Below are positions 9,962-19,000 of a DNA stretch of 64,000 nt, piece by piece. Origin of the DNA: Vibrio tapetis subsp. quintayensis (GTDB lineage Bacteria > Pseudomonadota > Gammaproteobacteria > Enterobacterales > Vibrionaceae); assembly GCF_030409945.1 (NCBI RefSeq), contig NZ_JAUFQV010000009.1:1-64000 (forward strand). Direction: 5' to 3'. The position numbers and the translations under genes are program-made. The notes below the pieces were generated by a model, which was given only the letters and a program-made list of their open reading frames with translations, was not told where the DNA came from and did not search any database. Each line of letters begins with the position of its first letter. The stretch's first letter is position 1.

Positions 9962-10957
9962 TTACGAAATAGGCTCTAATCCTTGTTGTAGGAAATTGAA
10001 CCAGTTCTCACCCAGAATTTTGCCCGCCTCAGATTCGTTAAATCCGTGACGCATTAAACCGTTATAAATATTTTCCATACCTGAACTTCCACAAAACCAT
10101 GGCAATGCATCAGGCCAACCAGAGTTGTTTGCGGAACCTTCACCATAATCCATGGCTTTTGACCATCGACCGTTTCTCATCCATTCCAAGATTTCTTGCG
10201 GTTGGTTCAAGCACAAATCGCTGCCAATACCTAAGTGATCAACACCGACCATTTCTGCTGTTGTTGCGACCATTTGGCAAAAGTCTTCCAACGTACATTG
10301 GCTACCATTAGGTAAGTGAAATGGGTACAAGCTGAACCCAATCAATCCACCACGAGCGGTCAGTGCTTTGATCACCTCATTTGATTTATTACGTAAGGCG
10401 TCATGAGCAAAGGTTGGGTTAGCATGGCTAATGCATATGGGTCTTGAAGAAAGGTCGATCGCTTCTAATGTTGAACGTTCCGCGCTGTGGGACATATCGA
10501 TGATCATCCCCACCCGATTCATTTCGGCTATCGCTTGCTTCCCAAAACGAGTAATACCACTATCGTTTTGTTCATAGCACCCCGTAGCTAGAAGGCTTTG
10601 GTTGTTATAAGTGAGCTGCATAATGAGCAAACCTTGCCTGCGCATAACCTCTATCAAGCCAATTTCATCTTCAATTGGTGAACAGTTTTGAGCACCAAGA
10701 AAAATGCCCACTCTTCCTGTTTGTTTTGCAAGCTCTACATCCGCCATTGAGTGAATCGGCATGATGAGATCCGAGTTCTGCTCAAATCGTAAATTCCACT
10801 CAGCAAAACGAGTTAGGGTTTCACGCGTATTCTCGTGGTACACCACCGTTGCGTGCACCGCAGTAATCCCACTCGCTTTTAGGGTTTGAAAGTACTCTCG
10901 ATTCCAATTGCAGTACTGCAATCCATCAATCACAATCCGTTGCTGATACATAGCCAC
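9962..10957 (-). CDS. M19 (renal dipeptidase) fold protein lacking the HxD metal motif
   Basis: A 331-aa TIM-barrel protein of the membrane-dipeptidase (M19) family without a signal peptide. The C-terminal zinc-ligand regions are kept: IDMSHS (about 154-159) and ISHANP (about 175-180), with GSDL near residue 246. The usual N-terminal HxD is replaced: IVIDGLQYCNWNRE (8-21) aligns where D-x-H-x-D would be. The bridging Glu of the GVEGG motif also appears lost (VGIFLGAQN). The same DGL..WNR form occurs, as I recall, in Pseudomonas proteins encoded next to dimethylglycine-catabolism genes. It is probably an amidohydrolase-like enzyme of a betaine pathway rather than a true dipeptidase. It lies between the BCCT and aldehyde dehydrogenase genes. 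Confidence 0.82.
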   Translation of the reverse strand: MAMYQQRIVIDGLQYCNWNREYFQTLKASGITAVHATVVYHENTRETLTRFAEWNLRFEQNSDLIMPIHSMADVELAKQTGRVGIFLGAQNCSPIEDEIGLIEVMRRQGLLIMQLTYNNQSLLATGCYEQNDSGITRFGKQAIAEMNRVGMIIDMSHSAERSTLEAIDLSSRPICISHANPTFAHDALRNKSNEVIKALTARGGLIGFSLYPFHLPNGSQCTLEDFCQMVATTAEMVGVDHLGIGSDLCLNQPQEILEWMRNGRWSKAMDYGEGSANNSGWPDALPWFCGSSGMENIYNGLMRHGFNESEAGKILGENWFNFLQQGLEPIS

Positions 10958-11018
10958 TCCTTTGATAACTTTGGTTATTTGGAAAGGCCTAATGGTTCAT
11001 CCATCAGGCCAATCGACC

Positions 11019-12482
11019 TTAGTAAGGACGTTGGTAAGCCGTTTTCACAACGGTATAAAATTCTTTCGCGTATTGGCCTTGCTCTCTTGGTCCAAAGCTG
11101 GATTCTTTGCGGCCACCGAATGGCACATGATAATCCGTTCCAGCGGTCGGTAAGTTAACCATCACGCAGCCAGTCTGAGCTTGCTGTTTAAACATGGCAC
11201 TAGTACGAAGACTTTGTGTAATGATGCCGCCCGTTAAACCAAAGCGCGTATCATTGGTGGTCGCTATGGCCTCTTCCAAGTTCGCCACTCGGATAACACT
11301 CGCCATCGGCGCAAACACCTCTTCTTGGTTAACTTCCCAGCTGTTTTGAGTATTTAGAAATAGCGTTGGTGACATGTAATAACCTTCATGTTCAAGGCTC
11401 AAGCGCTCTCCACCAAAGGCAAGTTCAGCGCCACTCTGGCGTGCTTTTTCGATCCAATTGAAGTTTGATTCCAATTGGTTATTGTCAACAACAGGCCCCA
11501 TGAACACACCGTCTTCTAAAGCGTGACCGACTTTTAATTCGCTCATGCGTTTGATCAGCGCTTCTACGTAGGCGTCATGAATACCGTCCATCACCACTAA
11601 ACGAGATGAAGCGGTACATTTCTGACCTGCTCCTGAAAATGATCCTGCTATCGTCGCATCAACCGCCGTTTGAATATCTGCATCATCGGCAATCACTAAC
11701 GCATTTTTACTGCCCATCTCTAACTGACAACGGACAAAATTAGGCGCGGTCGCGGTCGCCACTTTACGTCCGGTTTCGACTGAACCCGTAAAGCTCACCC
11801 CATTGATCTCTTTCGAGTTGATTAAGGTATTGCCCACTTTAGAACCGCCGCCCAGCACCAAGTTAAATGTGCCAGCAGGAAGCCCTTGTCTGTGAATAAT
11901 TTCCGTTAGCGCAACCGCACTTGCAGGGGTTAAATTGGCTGGTTTCCAAATCACGCTATTCCCAAACGCTAGCGCTGGTGCAATTTTCCAAGCTGCTGTT
12001 GCTGTCGGAAAGTTCCATGGTGAAATAATAGCAATCACTCCAACCGCCTCTCGAGTCACTTCAACAGAAACCCCTGGCCTTACGGAATCCGCACTGTCAC
12101 CAATTTGGCGAAGCACTTCAGCTGCAAAATATTGGAAAAACTGCCCAGCTCGATATATCTCACCGCGCCCTTCTGCAAATGGTTTGCCCTCTTCACGAGA
12201 TAACAAAGTGCCTAACTCATCACAACGGGCGATCAGTTCATCGCCAATGGCTTGCAATACTGCTTGCTTACGCTCAATGGGCGTTTTTTCCCATTCAGGC
12301 TGTGCCATTTTCGCCGCCGAAATAGCTTGATGGACTTGCTCTTCACTGGCTTGAGCAAAGTGACCTAAATTTTCACTAATGTCCGATGGGTTAATGTTTT
12401 CGATAGTGCTAACACCTGATTGCCATTCACCAGCGATATATAGCGCATTTTCAGATGGGGTATTGTTTGCATGAGTCATCAT
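11019..12482 (-). CDS. aldehyde dehydrogenase, alpha-ketoglutarate-semialdehyde dehydrogenase-like
   Basis: An NAD(P)-dependent aldehyde dehydrogenase of 487 aa. Visible are the cofactor motif SPWNFPTATAAWKIAPALAFGN (about 154-175), the catalytic Glu in CQLEMGSKN (about 252-260), the catalytic Cys in GAGQKCTASSR (about 284-294) and EEVFAPMASV. The C-terminus GTDYHVPFGGRKESSFGPRE is closest in my memory to 2,5-dioxovalerate (alpha-ketoglutarate semialdehyde) dehydrogenases of the hydroxyproline or sugar-acid pathways. The exact aldehyde is unproven. The gene is 61 bases from the M19 gene and 80 bases from the RidA gene on the same strand. Confidence 0.88.
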   Translation of the reverse strand: MMTHANNTPSENALYIAGEWQSGVSTIENINPSDISENLGHFAQASEEQVHQAISAAKMAQPEWEKTPIERKQAVLQAIGDELIARCDELGTLLSREEGKPFAEGRGEIYRAGQFFQYFAAEVLRQIGDSADSVRPGVSVEVTREAVGVIAIISPWNFPTATAAWKIAPALAFGNSVIWKPANLTPASAVALTEIIHRQGLPAGTFNLVLGGGSKVGNTLINSKEINGVSFTGSVETGRKVATATAPNFVRCQLEMGSKNALVIADDADIQTAVDATIAGSFSGAGQKCTASSRLVVMDGIHDAYVEALIKRMSELKVGHALEDGVFMGPVVDNNQLESNFNWIEKARQSGAELAFGGERLSLEHEGYYMSPTLFLNTQNSWEVNQEEVFAPMASVIRVANLEEAIATTNDTRFGLTGGIITQSLRTSAMFKQQAQTGCVMVNLPTAGTDYHVPFGGRKESSFGPREQGQYAKEFYTVVKTAYQRPY

Positions 12483-12562
12483 TCTTTCCTTGTAACTGTT
12501 GGACTGCGGTTGAGTCAGGCAGTCGTAAAAATTGGGAGAGTGCTATTCTTTCGTTTACGGCA

Positions 12563-12961
12563 TCACTCAGATGCAGAAGACGCGGCATACACAACAAATT
12601 CCACCAGCATTTCTTCTCGAGCAAGACCGGCAACGATCATCGCCGCACGATTAGGATAAGGTGCATTAAAGTACTCAGCGTAAACACTGTTCACTGTTTT
12701 AAGATATTCACGGTCGGTAACATAAATAAGAACTTGAAGAACCGAGTCCAACGATTCACCCGCACACTCTAATGTGTGTACTAAGTTGTTGAACGTTTGT
12801 CTGGTTTGCGCCTCAATCCCCCCCTCGACAACAGCACCGGTTTCATCAATCGGTATCTGCGCAGTATAAAGCGTACCGTTATTTACGATCGCCCACTCAA
12901 GTGGCGCCTTAGAAGCAAATAAAGAAGTTTTAACTGGGTGTTTTATTGTTTGGGCATTCAC
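12563..12961 (-). CDS. RidA/YjgF family protein
   Basis: A 132-aa member of the RidA (YjgF/YER057c/UK114) family. Archetypal members hydrolyse reactive enamine or imine intermediates; several subgroups in catabolic clusters lack the catalytic Arg and act on other substrates. The core is seen as LYTAQIPIDETG (about 32-43), TFNNLVHTLECAG, then VLIYVTDREY and YPNRAAMIVAGL (about 101-112). The Arg in PNRAA is near the position of the usual catalytic Arg. It is the first gene of the cluster, 156 bases from the divergent LysR gene, so it defines the head of the operon. Confidence 0.88.
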   Translation of the reverse strand: MNAQTIKHPVKTSLFASKAPLEWAIVNNGTLYTAQIPIDETGAVVEGGIEAQTRQTFNNLVHTLECAGESLDSVLQVLIYVTDREYLKTVNSVYAEYFNAPYPNRAAMIVAGLAREEMLVEFVVYAASSASE

Positions 12962-13068
12962 GTCTTATCCAACCTTGTAACAACTATGTTTCAATATGGT
13001 TAAATAATGCGCTTTGAGATATGATAAATCTAACGGTAAATTTTGTTCATTTGATAATTAAAACTTAT

Positions 13069-13089
13069 CACCTTATCAAACATAAGGTG
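13069..13089. promoter_or_regulatory. palindrome in the RidA/LysR intergenic region, candidate LysR operator
   Basis: A perfect inverted repeat CACCTTAT-CAAAC-ATAAGGTG centred 39 bases before the LysR start codon. Divergent LysR regulators often bind such dyads to repress themselves and activate the neighbouring operon. No other strong dyad is visible in this 156-bp region. Confidence 0.6.
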
Positions 13090-13117
13090 AATAAAGGGCT
13101 GACAAGGAAATAACCCC

Positions 13118-14005
13118 ATGAGCATCAAGCTCCAACAATTAAGTCATTTTGTGATGGTAGTCGAAGAAGGTGGGTTTCGCGCTGCGGCTAATCGAGCTAA
13201 TCGTTCTCAAGCGGCACTTTCAACCTCTTTAAAGGAACTGGAAAAAACACTTGGTCAGCCACTATTTGAATCTGGCAATACGTCAAAATTAACGCCATTT
13301 GGTGAGATTTGTTTACCCAAAGTCACGCAATTTCTTAATGTTTATCAAGCACTAGATAATGACTTACGAGCCGCGGCAGCAGGTCAACAAGGCCGAGTTC
13401 GTATCGCCAGTGTCCCTTCTGTAGCCGCTAAATTGATCCCCAGCGTTCTTGGTGCTTTTTGTGAAAAGTACCCAAATGTAGAGGTGAGTTTAATTGACGA
13501 TAACGCAGCCGGTGTAGAAACAAGACTACTGTCTGGGGAGGTTGATTTGGCTCTGGGAAACTGCTCCGAAGTTGATAATGGCGTTATCGATTTCACACCG
13601 CTGATTTCCGACCCTATCGGAGTAGTCTGCCTACGAGACAACCCCATTGCCGCCAAGCAAGAGGGCATCGAATGGCACACATTACTTGAACAACCCTTTA
13701 TACGTAATGGAACCTGCACCTTACTCGATCCAACACCCGCGAGAGCATTAAGTAAGCAGGCCCTCTACTCAGTAGAAAACATCACATCATTATTTTCAGT
13801 GCTGGAGCTAGGAATAGGAGTAACGACATTACCAAAATTAGCCTTTCCAACGAATGAAACTCGCTTAATCTGGCTGCCTTTGATTGATCCTCCTCTTAAG
13901 CGTCAAATCGGTATATTTCGGCTTGCAGAAAGAACCATCTCACCGCAGGCACAAGCTTTCTACGACTTGTGCATTCAGTATCTCAACTATTCCGACGATG
14001 CTTAG
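13118..14005 (+). CDS. LysR family transcriptional regulator of the catabolic cluster
   Basis: A 295-aa LysR-type regulator. The N-terminal winged helix-turn-helix spans about residues 1-60 (LQQLSHFVMVVEEGGFRAAA, RSQAALSTSLKELEKTLGQP, LTPFGE). The periplasmic-binding-like effector domain follows (about 92-295). It is transcribed divergently from the RidA-to-DUF3726 operon, the classic layout for a pathway-specific regulator, and a palindrome suited to its binding lies at 13069-13089. The inducer is unknown; by context it is the substrate of the BCCT carrier or a breakdown intermediate. The gene ends 29 bases from the convergent yrdD. Confidence 0.9.
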   Translation: MSIKLQQLSHFVMVVEEGGFRAAANRANRSQAALSTSLKELEKTLGQPLFESGNTSKLTPFGEICLPKVTQFLNVYQALDNDLRAAAAGQQGRVRIASVPSVAAKLIPSVLGAFCEKYPNVEVSLIDDNAAGVETRLLSGEVDLALGNCSEVDNGVIDFTPLISDPIGVVCLRDNPIAAKQEGIEWHTLLEQPFIRNGTCTLLDPTPARALSKQALYSVENITSLFSVLELGIGVTTLPKLAFPTNETRLIWLPLIDPPLKRQIGIFRLAERTISPQAQAFYDLCIQYLNYSDDA

Positions 14006-14034
14006 GTTTCGACCAAACTTAAATTTAGTCGGGA

Positions 14035-14628
14035 TTATTGGAGGGAAAGATCGCTTTGAGTATGCTGACACTTTCTATCAGCGCATTGAATTTTATCGCC
14101 GCTGGCCAATTTTTTTTCAATCAACAGCGGAAAGCCACATAACTCGCATTTACCTTTATACGGCGGCTGATTCAACGCAAACTTGCACTTAGGGAAGTTA
14201 TCACACGCGTAAAAGGTTTTTCCGTAGCGCGATTTTCGCTCTACTAGGTGTCCCTTTCCGCAATCAGGGCAAGCAAATAGCGGCTGCTTCTCTTGCGGTT
14301 CAGTCGGTTTATCCATTGATTCAATATGATGGCACACAGGATAAGCACTACAGCCAATAAACATGCCATATCGACCTTGGCGCAACACCATTTCATGGCT
14401 GCATTCAGGGCAAGGGATCCCCAACTCTTTAACGATGTGACCATCGTTTTGATGCAGTGGTTTAATGAAGTCACACTCGGGGTATCGATTACACCCCAAG
14501 AACGGGCCGTGTTTGCCGTGTTTTAACGACAGTTCACCGCCCTCTTCGTTACTACATTTAGGACAAGACTCATGCTCTAGTGCATGCTCATGATTCGAAA
14601 AAAGCTGCTGATCGATTTTATTGCTCAT
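14035..14628 (-). CDS. yrdD: topoisomerase-type zinc-ribbon protein YrdD
   Basis: A 197-aa protein made almost wholly of four C4 zinc ribbons like those at the C-terminus of DNA topoisomerase I. They begin at CPKC (about 22), CPEC (about 73), CPDC (about 119) and CELC (about 160), and the first three close with a Y/F-P-x-C motif. It lacks any topoisomerase catalytic domain and probably binds single-stranded nucleic acid. The order yrdD-smg-dprA is the same as in E. coli, but the gene is separated from tsaC here by purEK and the catabolic cluster. Confidence 0.9.
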   Translation of the reverse strand: MSNKIDQQLFSNHEHALEHESCPKCSNEEGGELSLKHGKHGPFLGCNRYPECDFIKPLHQNDGHIVKELGIPCPECSHEMVLRQGRYGMFIGCSAYPVCHHIESMDKPTEPQEKQPLFACPDCGKGHLVERKSRYGKTFYACDNFPKCKFALNQPPYKGKCELCGFPLLIEKKLASGDKIQCADRKCQHTQSDLSLQ

Positions 14629-14667
14629 ATGACAATTACAAAATGCCTATTATTAAGGTCTACTGAC

Positions 14668-15141
14668 CTAGTGAAGGATGCCGGTTTCGGTTGTGTACAA
14701 CAGCTCTTCCATCTGCGTATAAGCGTTTTCATTTCCTGGAACATTAAACAAGACCAACAACACAATCCACTTGAGGTCATCAAGATGAAAGTCGCTTGTT
14801 TCAATCCCCATCACTCGATCAATCACCATTTCGCGAGTTTCGGTTGTAAGCACACCAACCTGCTCTAAAAAGAGTAAAAACCCACGGCATTTCATATCAA
14901 TACGGTGCATTTCTGTGTCGGTATAAATGCGTACCGAAGTCGTTGAGTTCGTCGTAATCGCAGATTGGCCATCACTTTCTTGCAATGCCGCTAACTCTTC
15001 AAGCCAATTAAGCGCTTTATAAATTTCTTTTTGGTGGAAACCAGCACGAACCAACTCATCTTCGAGCTCGTCCTGATCAACCATCAGTTCTGCATCGCTG
15101 TGGATGTAGGTTTCGAACAAATACATCAATATGTCCATCAT
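14668..15141 (-). CDS. smg: Smg family protein (DUF494)
   Basis: A 157-aa acidic, mostly helical protein of the Smg/DUF494 family, whose function is not established. It starts [13 protein letters not shown] and contains the family's conserved N-terminal helix and the EGxLxxxGF-like region ([18 protein letters not shown], about 52-69). The start lies two bases from the dprA stop, so the two are in one operon. Length and neighbourhood match E. coli smg. Confidence 0.92.
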   Translation of the reverse strand: MMDILMYLFETYIHSDAELMVDQDELEDELVRAGFHQKEIYKALNWLEELAALQESDGQSAITTNSTTSVRIYTDTEMHRIDMKCRGFLLFLEQVGVLTTETREMVIDRVMGIETSDFHLDDLKWIVLLVLFNVPGNENAYTQMEELLYTTETGILH

Positions 15142-15143
15142 AA

Positions 15144-16241
15144 CTAGCCCCTCCCCTTTCGAATATAGCCACCAGGTACTGCAACAACGTGCCCCAAGAG
15201 TTCTAACTCGAGCAGTTGCATCATGACTTCATGCACAGGTATATGGGTCCGCTGTGCAAGAATATCAACGGGTGTTGCTTGTTGTCCTACGTTAGCCATT
15301 AGTTTTGGAAATGGCAATGCTTCTTGCTCGGTCTCTGATGTAAATATAGTTGTTTGTTGCGATACTGACCATGAGACAAGAGTTTCTACCTCTTCTATAA
15401 TGTCTTGAGGAGTCAAAACTAAGCAAGCACCAGACTTAATCAAACCGTTGCCGCCGTTACTATTTGGCGCATCAATTGATCCTGGCAAGGCGAACACATC
15501 CCGCCCTTGTTCTGCCGCATAACGAGCAGTGATTAATGATCCACTTCTTTGGGCGGCTTCCACCACAAACACACCAACCGATAAGCCACTTATTATTCTA
15601 TTACGCCGAGGAAAATGAGTCGGATGAGGTTTTGTCGATGGGTGAAATTCGGAAACCAGTGCACCTTGTTCGATAATGCGACAGGCTAATTTTTTATGAC
15701 GAGCAGGATAAATACAATCTAGGCCTGAACCCAAAACAGCAATAGTCTTGCCACTTTGTAGTGCACCATTGTGGGCATGGCCGTCAATGCCAAGCGCTAA
15801 TCCACTAGTAACAATCAACCCACTTTCGGCCAGCGCTTTGGCAAAATTAGTGGCATGTCGAAGCCCATCAATACTGGCATTTCTACTGCCTACCATGGCT
15901 ATTTGAGGTTGAGAAAGTGACGCAACATCGCCTTTTACAAAAATAACCGGTGGCGGGGATGAAACCTGTTTGAGAAGGCTGGGGTATGCGTCGTCTAATA
16001 AGGTCACAATATGATGGCTATCCGCCATTTGCCACTCTAAACACGCTTCCACATGGCCGTGACTGGATCTTTGAATATAAGATATTTGCTTAGCCGTCAT
16101 TCCAAAAGACGTTAAACGCGCTTCATCTGAATGAATAATATTAACGGCACTATCAAACGCCAATAAGCGTCCTAGCGCAGTGGATCCTATTCTGGGAGTA
16201 CTACTCAAAATTAGCCAAGCCGATAACTCTTTCTCGGTCAT
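15144..16241 (-). CDS. dprA: DNA-processing protein DprA
   Basis: DprA binds incoming single-stranded DNA during natural transformation, protects it and loads RecA. The 365-aa protein has an N-terminal helical domain, a Rossmann-like core with [11 protein letters not shown] (about 116-126), [17 protein letters not shown] (about 140-156) and [15 protein letters not shown], plus the RSGSLITA loop, and a C-terminal winged-helix-like part (about 300-365). With comM at 31 kb this fits a naturally competent vibrio. It is packed between the LysM gene (3-base gap) and smg (2-base gap). Confidence 0.96.
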   Translation of the reverse strand: MTEKELSAWLILSSTPRIGSTALGRLLAFDSAVNIIHSDEARLTSFGMTAKQISYIQRSSHGHVEACLEWQMADSHHIVTLLDDAYPSLLKQVSSPPPVIFVKGDVASLSQPQIAMVGSRNASIDGLRHATNFAKALAESGLIVTSGLALGIDGHAHNGALQSGKTIAVLGSGLDCIYPARHKKLACRIIEQGALVSEFHPSTKPHPTHFPRRNRIISGLSVGVFVVEAAQRSGSLITARYAAEQGRDVFALPGSIDAPNSNGGNGLIKSGACLVLTPQDIIEEVETLVSWSVSQQTTIFTSETEQEALPFPKLMANVGQQATPVDILAQRTHIPVHEVMMQLLELELLGHVVAVPGGYIRKGRG

Positions 16242-16244
16242 GCT

Positions 16245-17330
16245 TTACCTTACAACCGCGTTTAGCGGAGAAACCAAACCTGCGCTGCGATCAATCGGCT
16301 CTTTACTTTCGGTCACCATCGCCAAACTAAAGTGATCATAAGTACGTATAACCATGAGTTGCCCAATATGTACCGCAGGCAACATAATCTTTTTTGCTTG
16401 CTGATCTGCCAGTAATACACCATCAATAGCATGCTCGACTTGATACATACTGCCTTGAACCAGTTGGTCTTGCTTACCACGGTTGATGATCACCACATCA
16501 TTAACCGTGGCGAACTTACTGCCATTCATCATGCCAACAACCTCTGGTGGGTGATGTTCACCATGAGAAGATGAAGGCTCAGCGGGGGCGGCGGAAGGGA
16601 AGAAAGACAAAGAATGCTCACTCGTATGATGCTCTTGGCTTAAAACGAGATCGCCCACTTTGACTTCTTGGGTTTGTTTCACGATTTTTAGCGCTGTCAT
16701 CACGCTCTCATTGGAAACCTTTGCAGACAGGTCTACCGTTTTTGCCAGTGCAACCAACTTCAATGAGATCGCACTTTGGTTGTGAGGTTTACGGCGATGT
16801 GTTTCAACTTCTTTGTAAATCCCCCACTCACGAACTTGGCGATTCGCTTGGATATAAATAGTGTCTCGCGCAGTTAAAAAGTGACGACCACTTTCAGAGC
16901 CAACGACTCGATTCGCGGCTTGAAAGTCCTCTACCGAGAGCAACCTATCTTTCTGTAAATACGGCGTTAGTAATGGCTTTGCCAAAGCCGATAAGGCTTG
17001 ATTGGCTGACTCTGTTCCATCTACTGTGTGGGCAGGCTTTAATTCAAGAGTTGGTTGCCCATCACGCCAAATCAGCGTCAGTTTGTCTCCAGGATAAATA
17101 AGGTGAGGATTATTAATCGCTGGGTTTGCGCGCCAAAGCTTTGGCCACAACCATGGGCTATCCAAATAAAGTGCTGAAATATCCCATAGGGTATCGCCTT
17201 TGATCACTTCATAAGCCGTCGGCGCATTTGTTTTTAATTCTATGTTTGCCGCTACTGCAACTCTACTGACAGAAAAGCATGAAACAGCAGTACAAATAAC
17301 CAGAGCTGCCTTTAAAAATCTCCCTTTCAT
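16245..17330 (-). CDS. LysM peptidoglycan-binding domain protein
   Basis: A 361-aa exported protein. The N-terminus has a signal peptide (MKGRFLKAALVICTAVSCF..., cleavage probably after about residue 27). A single LysM domain follows: YEVIKGDTLWDISALYL (about 39-55) to PHLIYPGDKL (about 74-83). The remaining 275 residues have no motif I can name. The family sits upstream of dprA in many vibrios and may link cell-wall binding to DNA uptake or envelope maintenance, but that is inference. It is divergent from def, with a 116-bp shared promoter region (17331-17446). Confidence 0.9.
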   Translation of the reverse strand: MKGRFLKAALVICTAVSCFSVSRVAVAANIELKTNAPTAYEVIKGDTLWDISALYLDSPWLWPKLWRANPAINNPHLIYPGDKLTLIWRDGQPTLELKPAHTVDGTESANQALSALAKPLLTPYLQKDRLLSVEDFQAANRVVGSESGRHFLTARDTIYIQANRQVREWGIYKEVETHRRKPHNQSAISLKLVALAKTVDLSAKVSNESVMTALKIVKQTQEVKVGDLVLSQEHHTSEHSLSFFPSAAPAEPSSSHGEHHPPEVVGMMNGSKFATVNDVVIINRGKQDQLVQGSMYQVEHAIDGVLLADQQAKKIMLPAVHIGQLMVIRTYDHFSLAMVTESKEPIDRSAGLVSPLNAVVR

Positions 17331-17446
17331 ACCACTACTCCATTGTGAATCTTTGCTTTGGATGCTGTCATTTAGGTCATAAAATGTCTAGAATTGACCC
17401 AACTAGGTTTTAGCTGTTTCGGCACAGTTCAATATTTCGAGTGTAT

Positions 17447-17959
17447 ATGTCTGTATTACAAGTACTAACTTTCCCAGATGACCGCTTACGCACCGTGGCC
17501 AAGCCCGTGCAGGAAGTAACATCAGAGACCCAAAAAATCGTCGATGACATGATTGAAACCATGTACGACGAAGAAGGCATCGGCCTTGCGGCAACTCAAG
17601 TCGATATCCACCAACGCATCGTGGTGATTGATGTGTCTGAGACACGCGATGAACCAATGGTGCTTATCAACCCTGAAATCACTGAAAAACGCGGTGAAGA
17701 TGGTATTGAAGAAGGTTGCTTGTCTGTTCCCGGTGCTCGTGCATTGGTAGAGCGTGCTGCCGAAGTCACTGTTACGGCACTTGATCGTGATGGTAAAGAA
17801 TTCAGCTTTGAAGCCAACGAATTACTAGCAATATGTGTTCAACATGAGCTTGACCATTTAGAAGGCAAACTATTTGTCGATTACCTTTCGCCTCTAAAAC
17901 GTAAGCGCATTAAAGATAAGCTAGAAAAAATTCAACGCAGCAACGCTAAAAACAAATAG
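17447..17959 (+). CDS. def: peptide deformylase
   Basis: Removes the N-formyl group from nascent proteins; a ribosome-associated iron or zinc enzyme. The 170-aa form begins at the ATG at 17447, which aligns with known proteins ([15 protein letters not shown]); an upstream in-frame GTG (17441) is unlikely. All three motifs are present: GIGLAATQV (about 44-52), EEGCLSVPG (about 87-95, metal Cys) and [12 protein letters not shown] (about 130-141, metal His and catalytic Glu). fmt follows after 13 bases, the usual pairing that adds and removes formyl groups. Its ribosome site is weak. Confidence 0.97.
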   Translation: MSVLQVLTFPDDRLRTVAKPVQEVTSETQKIVDDMIETMYDEEGIGLAATQVDIHQRIVVIDVSETRDEPMVLINPEITEKRGEDGIEEGCLSVPGARALVERAAEVTVTALDRDGKEFSFEANELLAICVQHELDHLEGKLFVDYLSPLKRKRIKDKLEKIQRSNAKNK

Positions 17960-17972
17960 AAACGAGGTTACC

Positions 17973-18920
17973 TTGAGCCAGTCATTAAGAATTGTCTTTG
18001 CAGGTACTCCGGACTTCGCCGCCCGTCATTTGGCGGCGTTGTTGTCTTCGGAGCACGAAATCATCGGTGTTTACACCCAGCCAGATCGCCCTGCAGGTCG
18101 TGGCAAAAAGCTGACCGCGAGCCCAGTTAAAAATATCGCACTTGAAAGTAATATTCCGGTATTCCAACCTGAAAACTTTAAATCGGATGAAGCCAAGCAA
18201 CAACTCGCTGACCTTAATGCCGACTTAATGATTGTTGTGGCGTACGGCCTATTACTGCCACAAGCCGTACTCGATACCCCTCGTTTAGGTTGTATCAATG
18301 TGCATGGCTCTATCTTGCCTCGCTGGCGTGGTGCAGCTCCTATCCAACGTTCTATTTGGGCGGGTGATGCCGAGACTGGCGTAACCATTATGCAGATGGA
18401 CATTGGTCTTGATACTGGTGATATGCTCAAAATTGCGACCTTGCCAATTGAAGCAACGGATACCAGTGCAAGTATGTATGACAAGCTAGCCGATCTTGGC
18501 CCGCAAGCTTTGATTGATTGCGTTGCTGATATTGCTACAGGTAAAGCCGTTGCGACCAAGCAAGACGATGCACTGGCAAATTACGCCAAAAAGCTAAGTA
18601 AAGAAGAAGCAAAAATCGATTGGACACAAGATGCAGCCTTCATTGAGCGTTGCGTTCGAGCTTTTAATCCTTGGCCAATGAGTCATTTCAGTGTAGCTGA
18701 AAACACCATTAAGGTGTGGCAAACCCGTGTGATAGCAACAAGCCAAGACAAAGCGCCGGGAACGATTATCCAAGCGGATAAAACCGGTATTTATATTGCA
18801 ACAGGCAAAGACGTATTAGTGCTAGAACAATTACAAGTTCCGGGCAAGAAAGCCATGTCAGTACAGGATATTTTAAACTCCCGTGCAGCTTGGTTTGAAG
18901 TGGGCAGCCAATTAGGCTAA
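17973..18920 (+). CDS. fmt: methionyl-tRNA formyltransferase
   Basis: Formylates Met-tRNA(fMet) using 10-formyltetrahydrofolate. The start is a TTG (17973), chosen because the GAGG ribosome site lies five bases upstream and the protein then begins [15 protein letters not shown], aligning with E. coli Fmt. Catalytic motifs: [10 protein letters not shown] (about 11-20), [24 protein letters not shown] (about 109-125, with the catalytic Asn and His) and [10 protein letters not shown] (about 146-155, with the catalytic Asp). The C-terminal tRNA-binding barrel runs from about 208. It forms an operon with def and rsmB. Confidence 0.97.
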   Translation: MSQSLRIVFAGTPDFAARHLAALLSSEHEIIGVYTQPDRPAGRGKKLTASPVKNIALESNIPVFQPENFKSDEAKQQLADLNADLMIVVAYGLLLPQAVLDTPRLGCINVHGSILPRWRGAAPIQRSIWAGDAETGVTIMQMDIGLDTGDMLKIATLPIEATDTSASMYDKLADLGPQALIDCVADIATGKAVATKQDDALANYAKKLSKEEAKIDWTQDAAFIERCVRAFNPWPMSHFSVAENTIKVWQTRVIATSQDKAPGTIIQADKTGIYIATGKDVLVLEQLQVPGKKAMSVQDILNSRAAWFEVGSQLG

Positions 18921-18948
18921 ACCTGCTCCATAAATTACCATTATCATT

Positions 18949-18970
18949 TAGGCCAGCGTTTACTGGCCTA
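18949..18970 (+). other. intergenic hairpin fmt/rsmB
   Basis: TAGGCCAG-CGTTTA-CTGGCCTA, an 8-bp perfect stem 30 bases before rsmB. No U-run follows, so it is more likely an mRNA-processing or stability element than a terminator. Similar hairpins stand before trkA and trkH. Confidence 0.6.
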
Positions 18971-19000
18971 TCTCAATTAGATTTATTTTAGGTTTTGATC

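Noticed and set aside
12455-12772. A 105-codon plus-strand frame overlapping the RidA and aldehyde dehydrogenase genes
   Set aside because: It is antisense to two recognisable proteins and has no family resemblance.
5672-14005. Genomic island with mobility genes
   Set aside because: No integrase, transposase, flanking direct repeats or tRNA target are seen; base composition by eye is like that of its neighbours, so it is described only as an accessory cluster.
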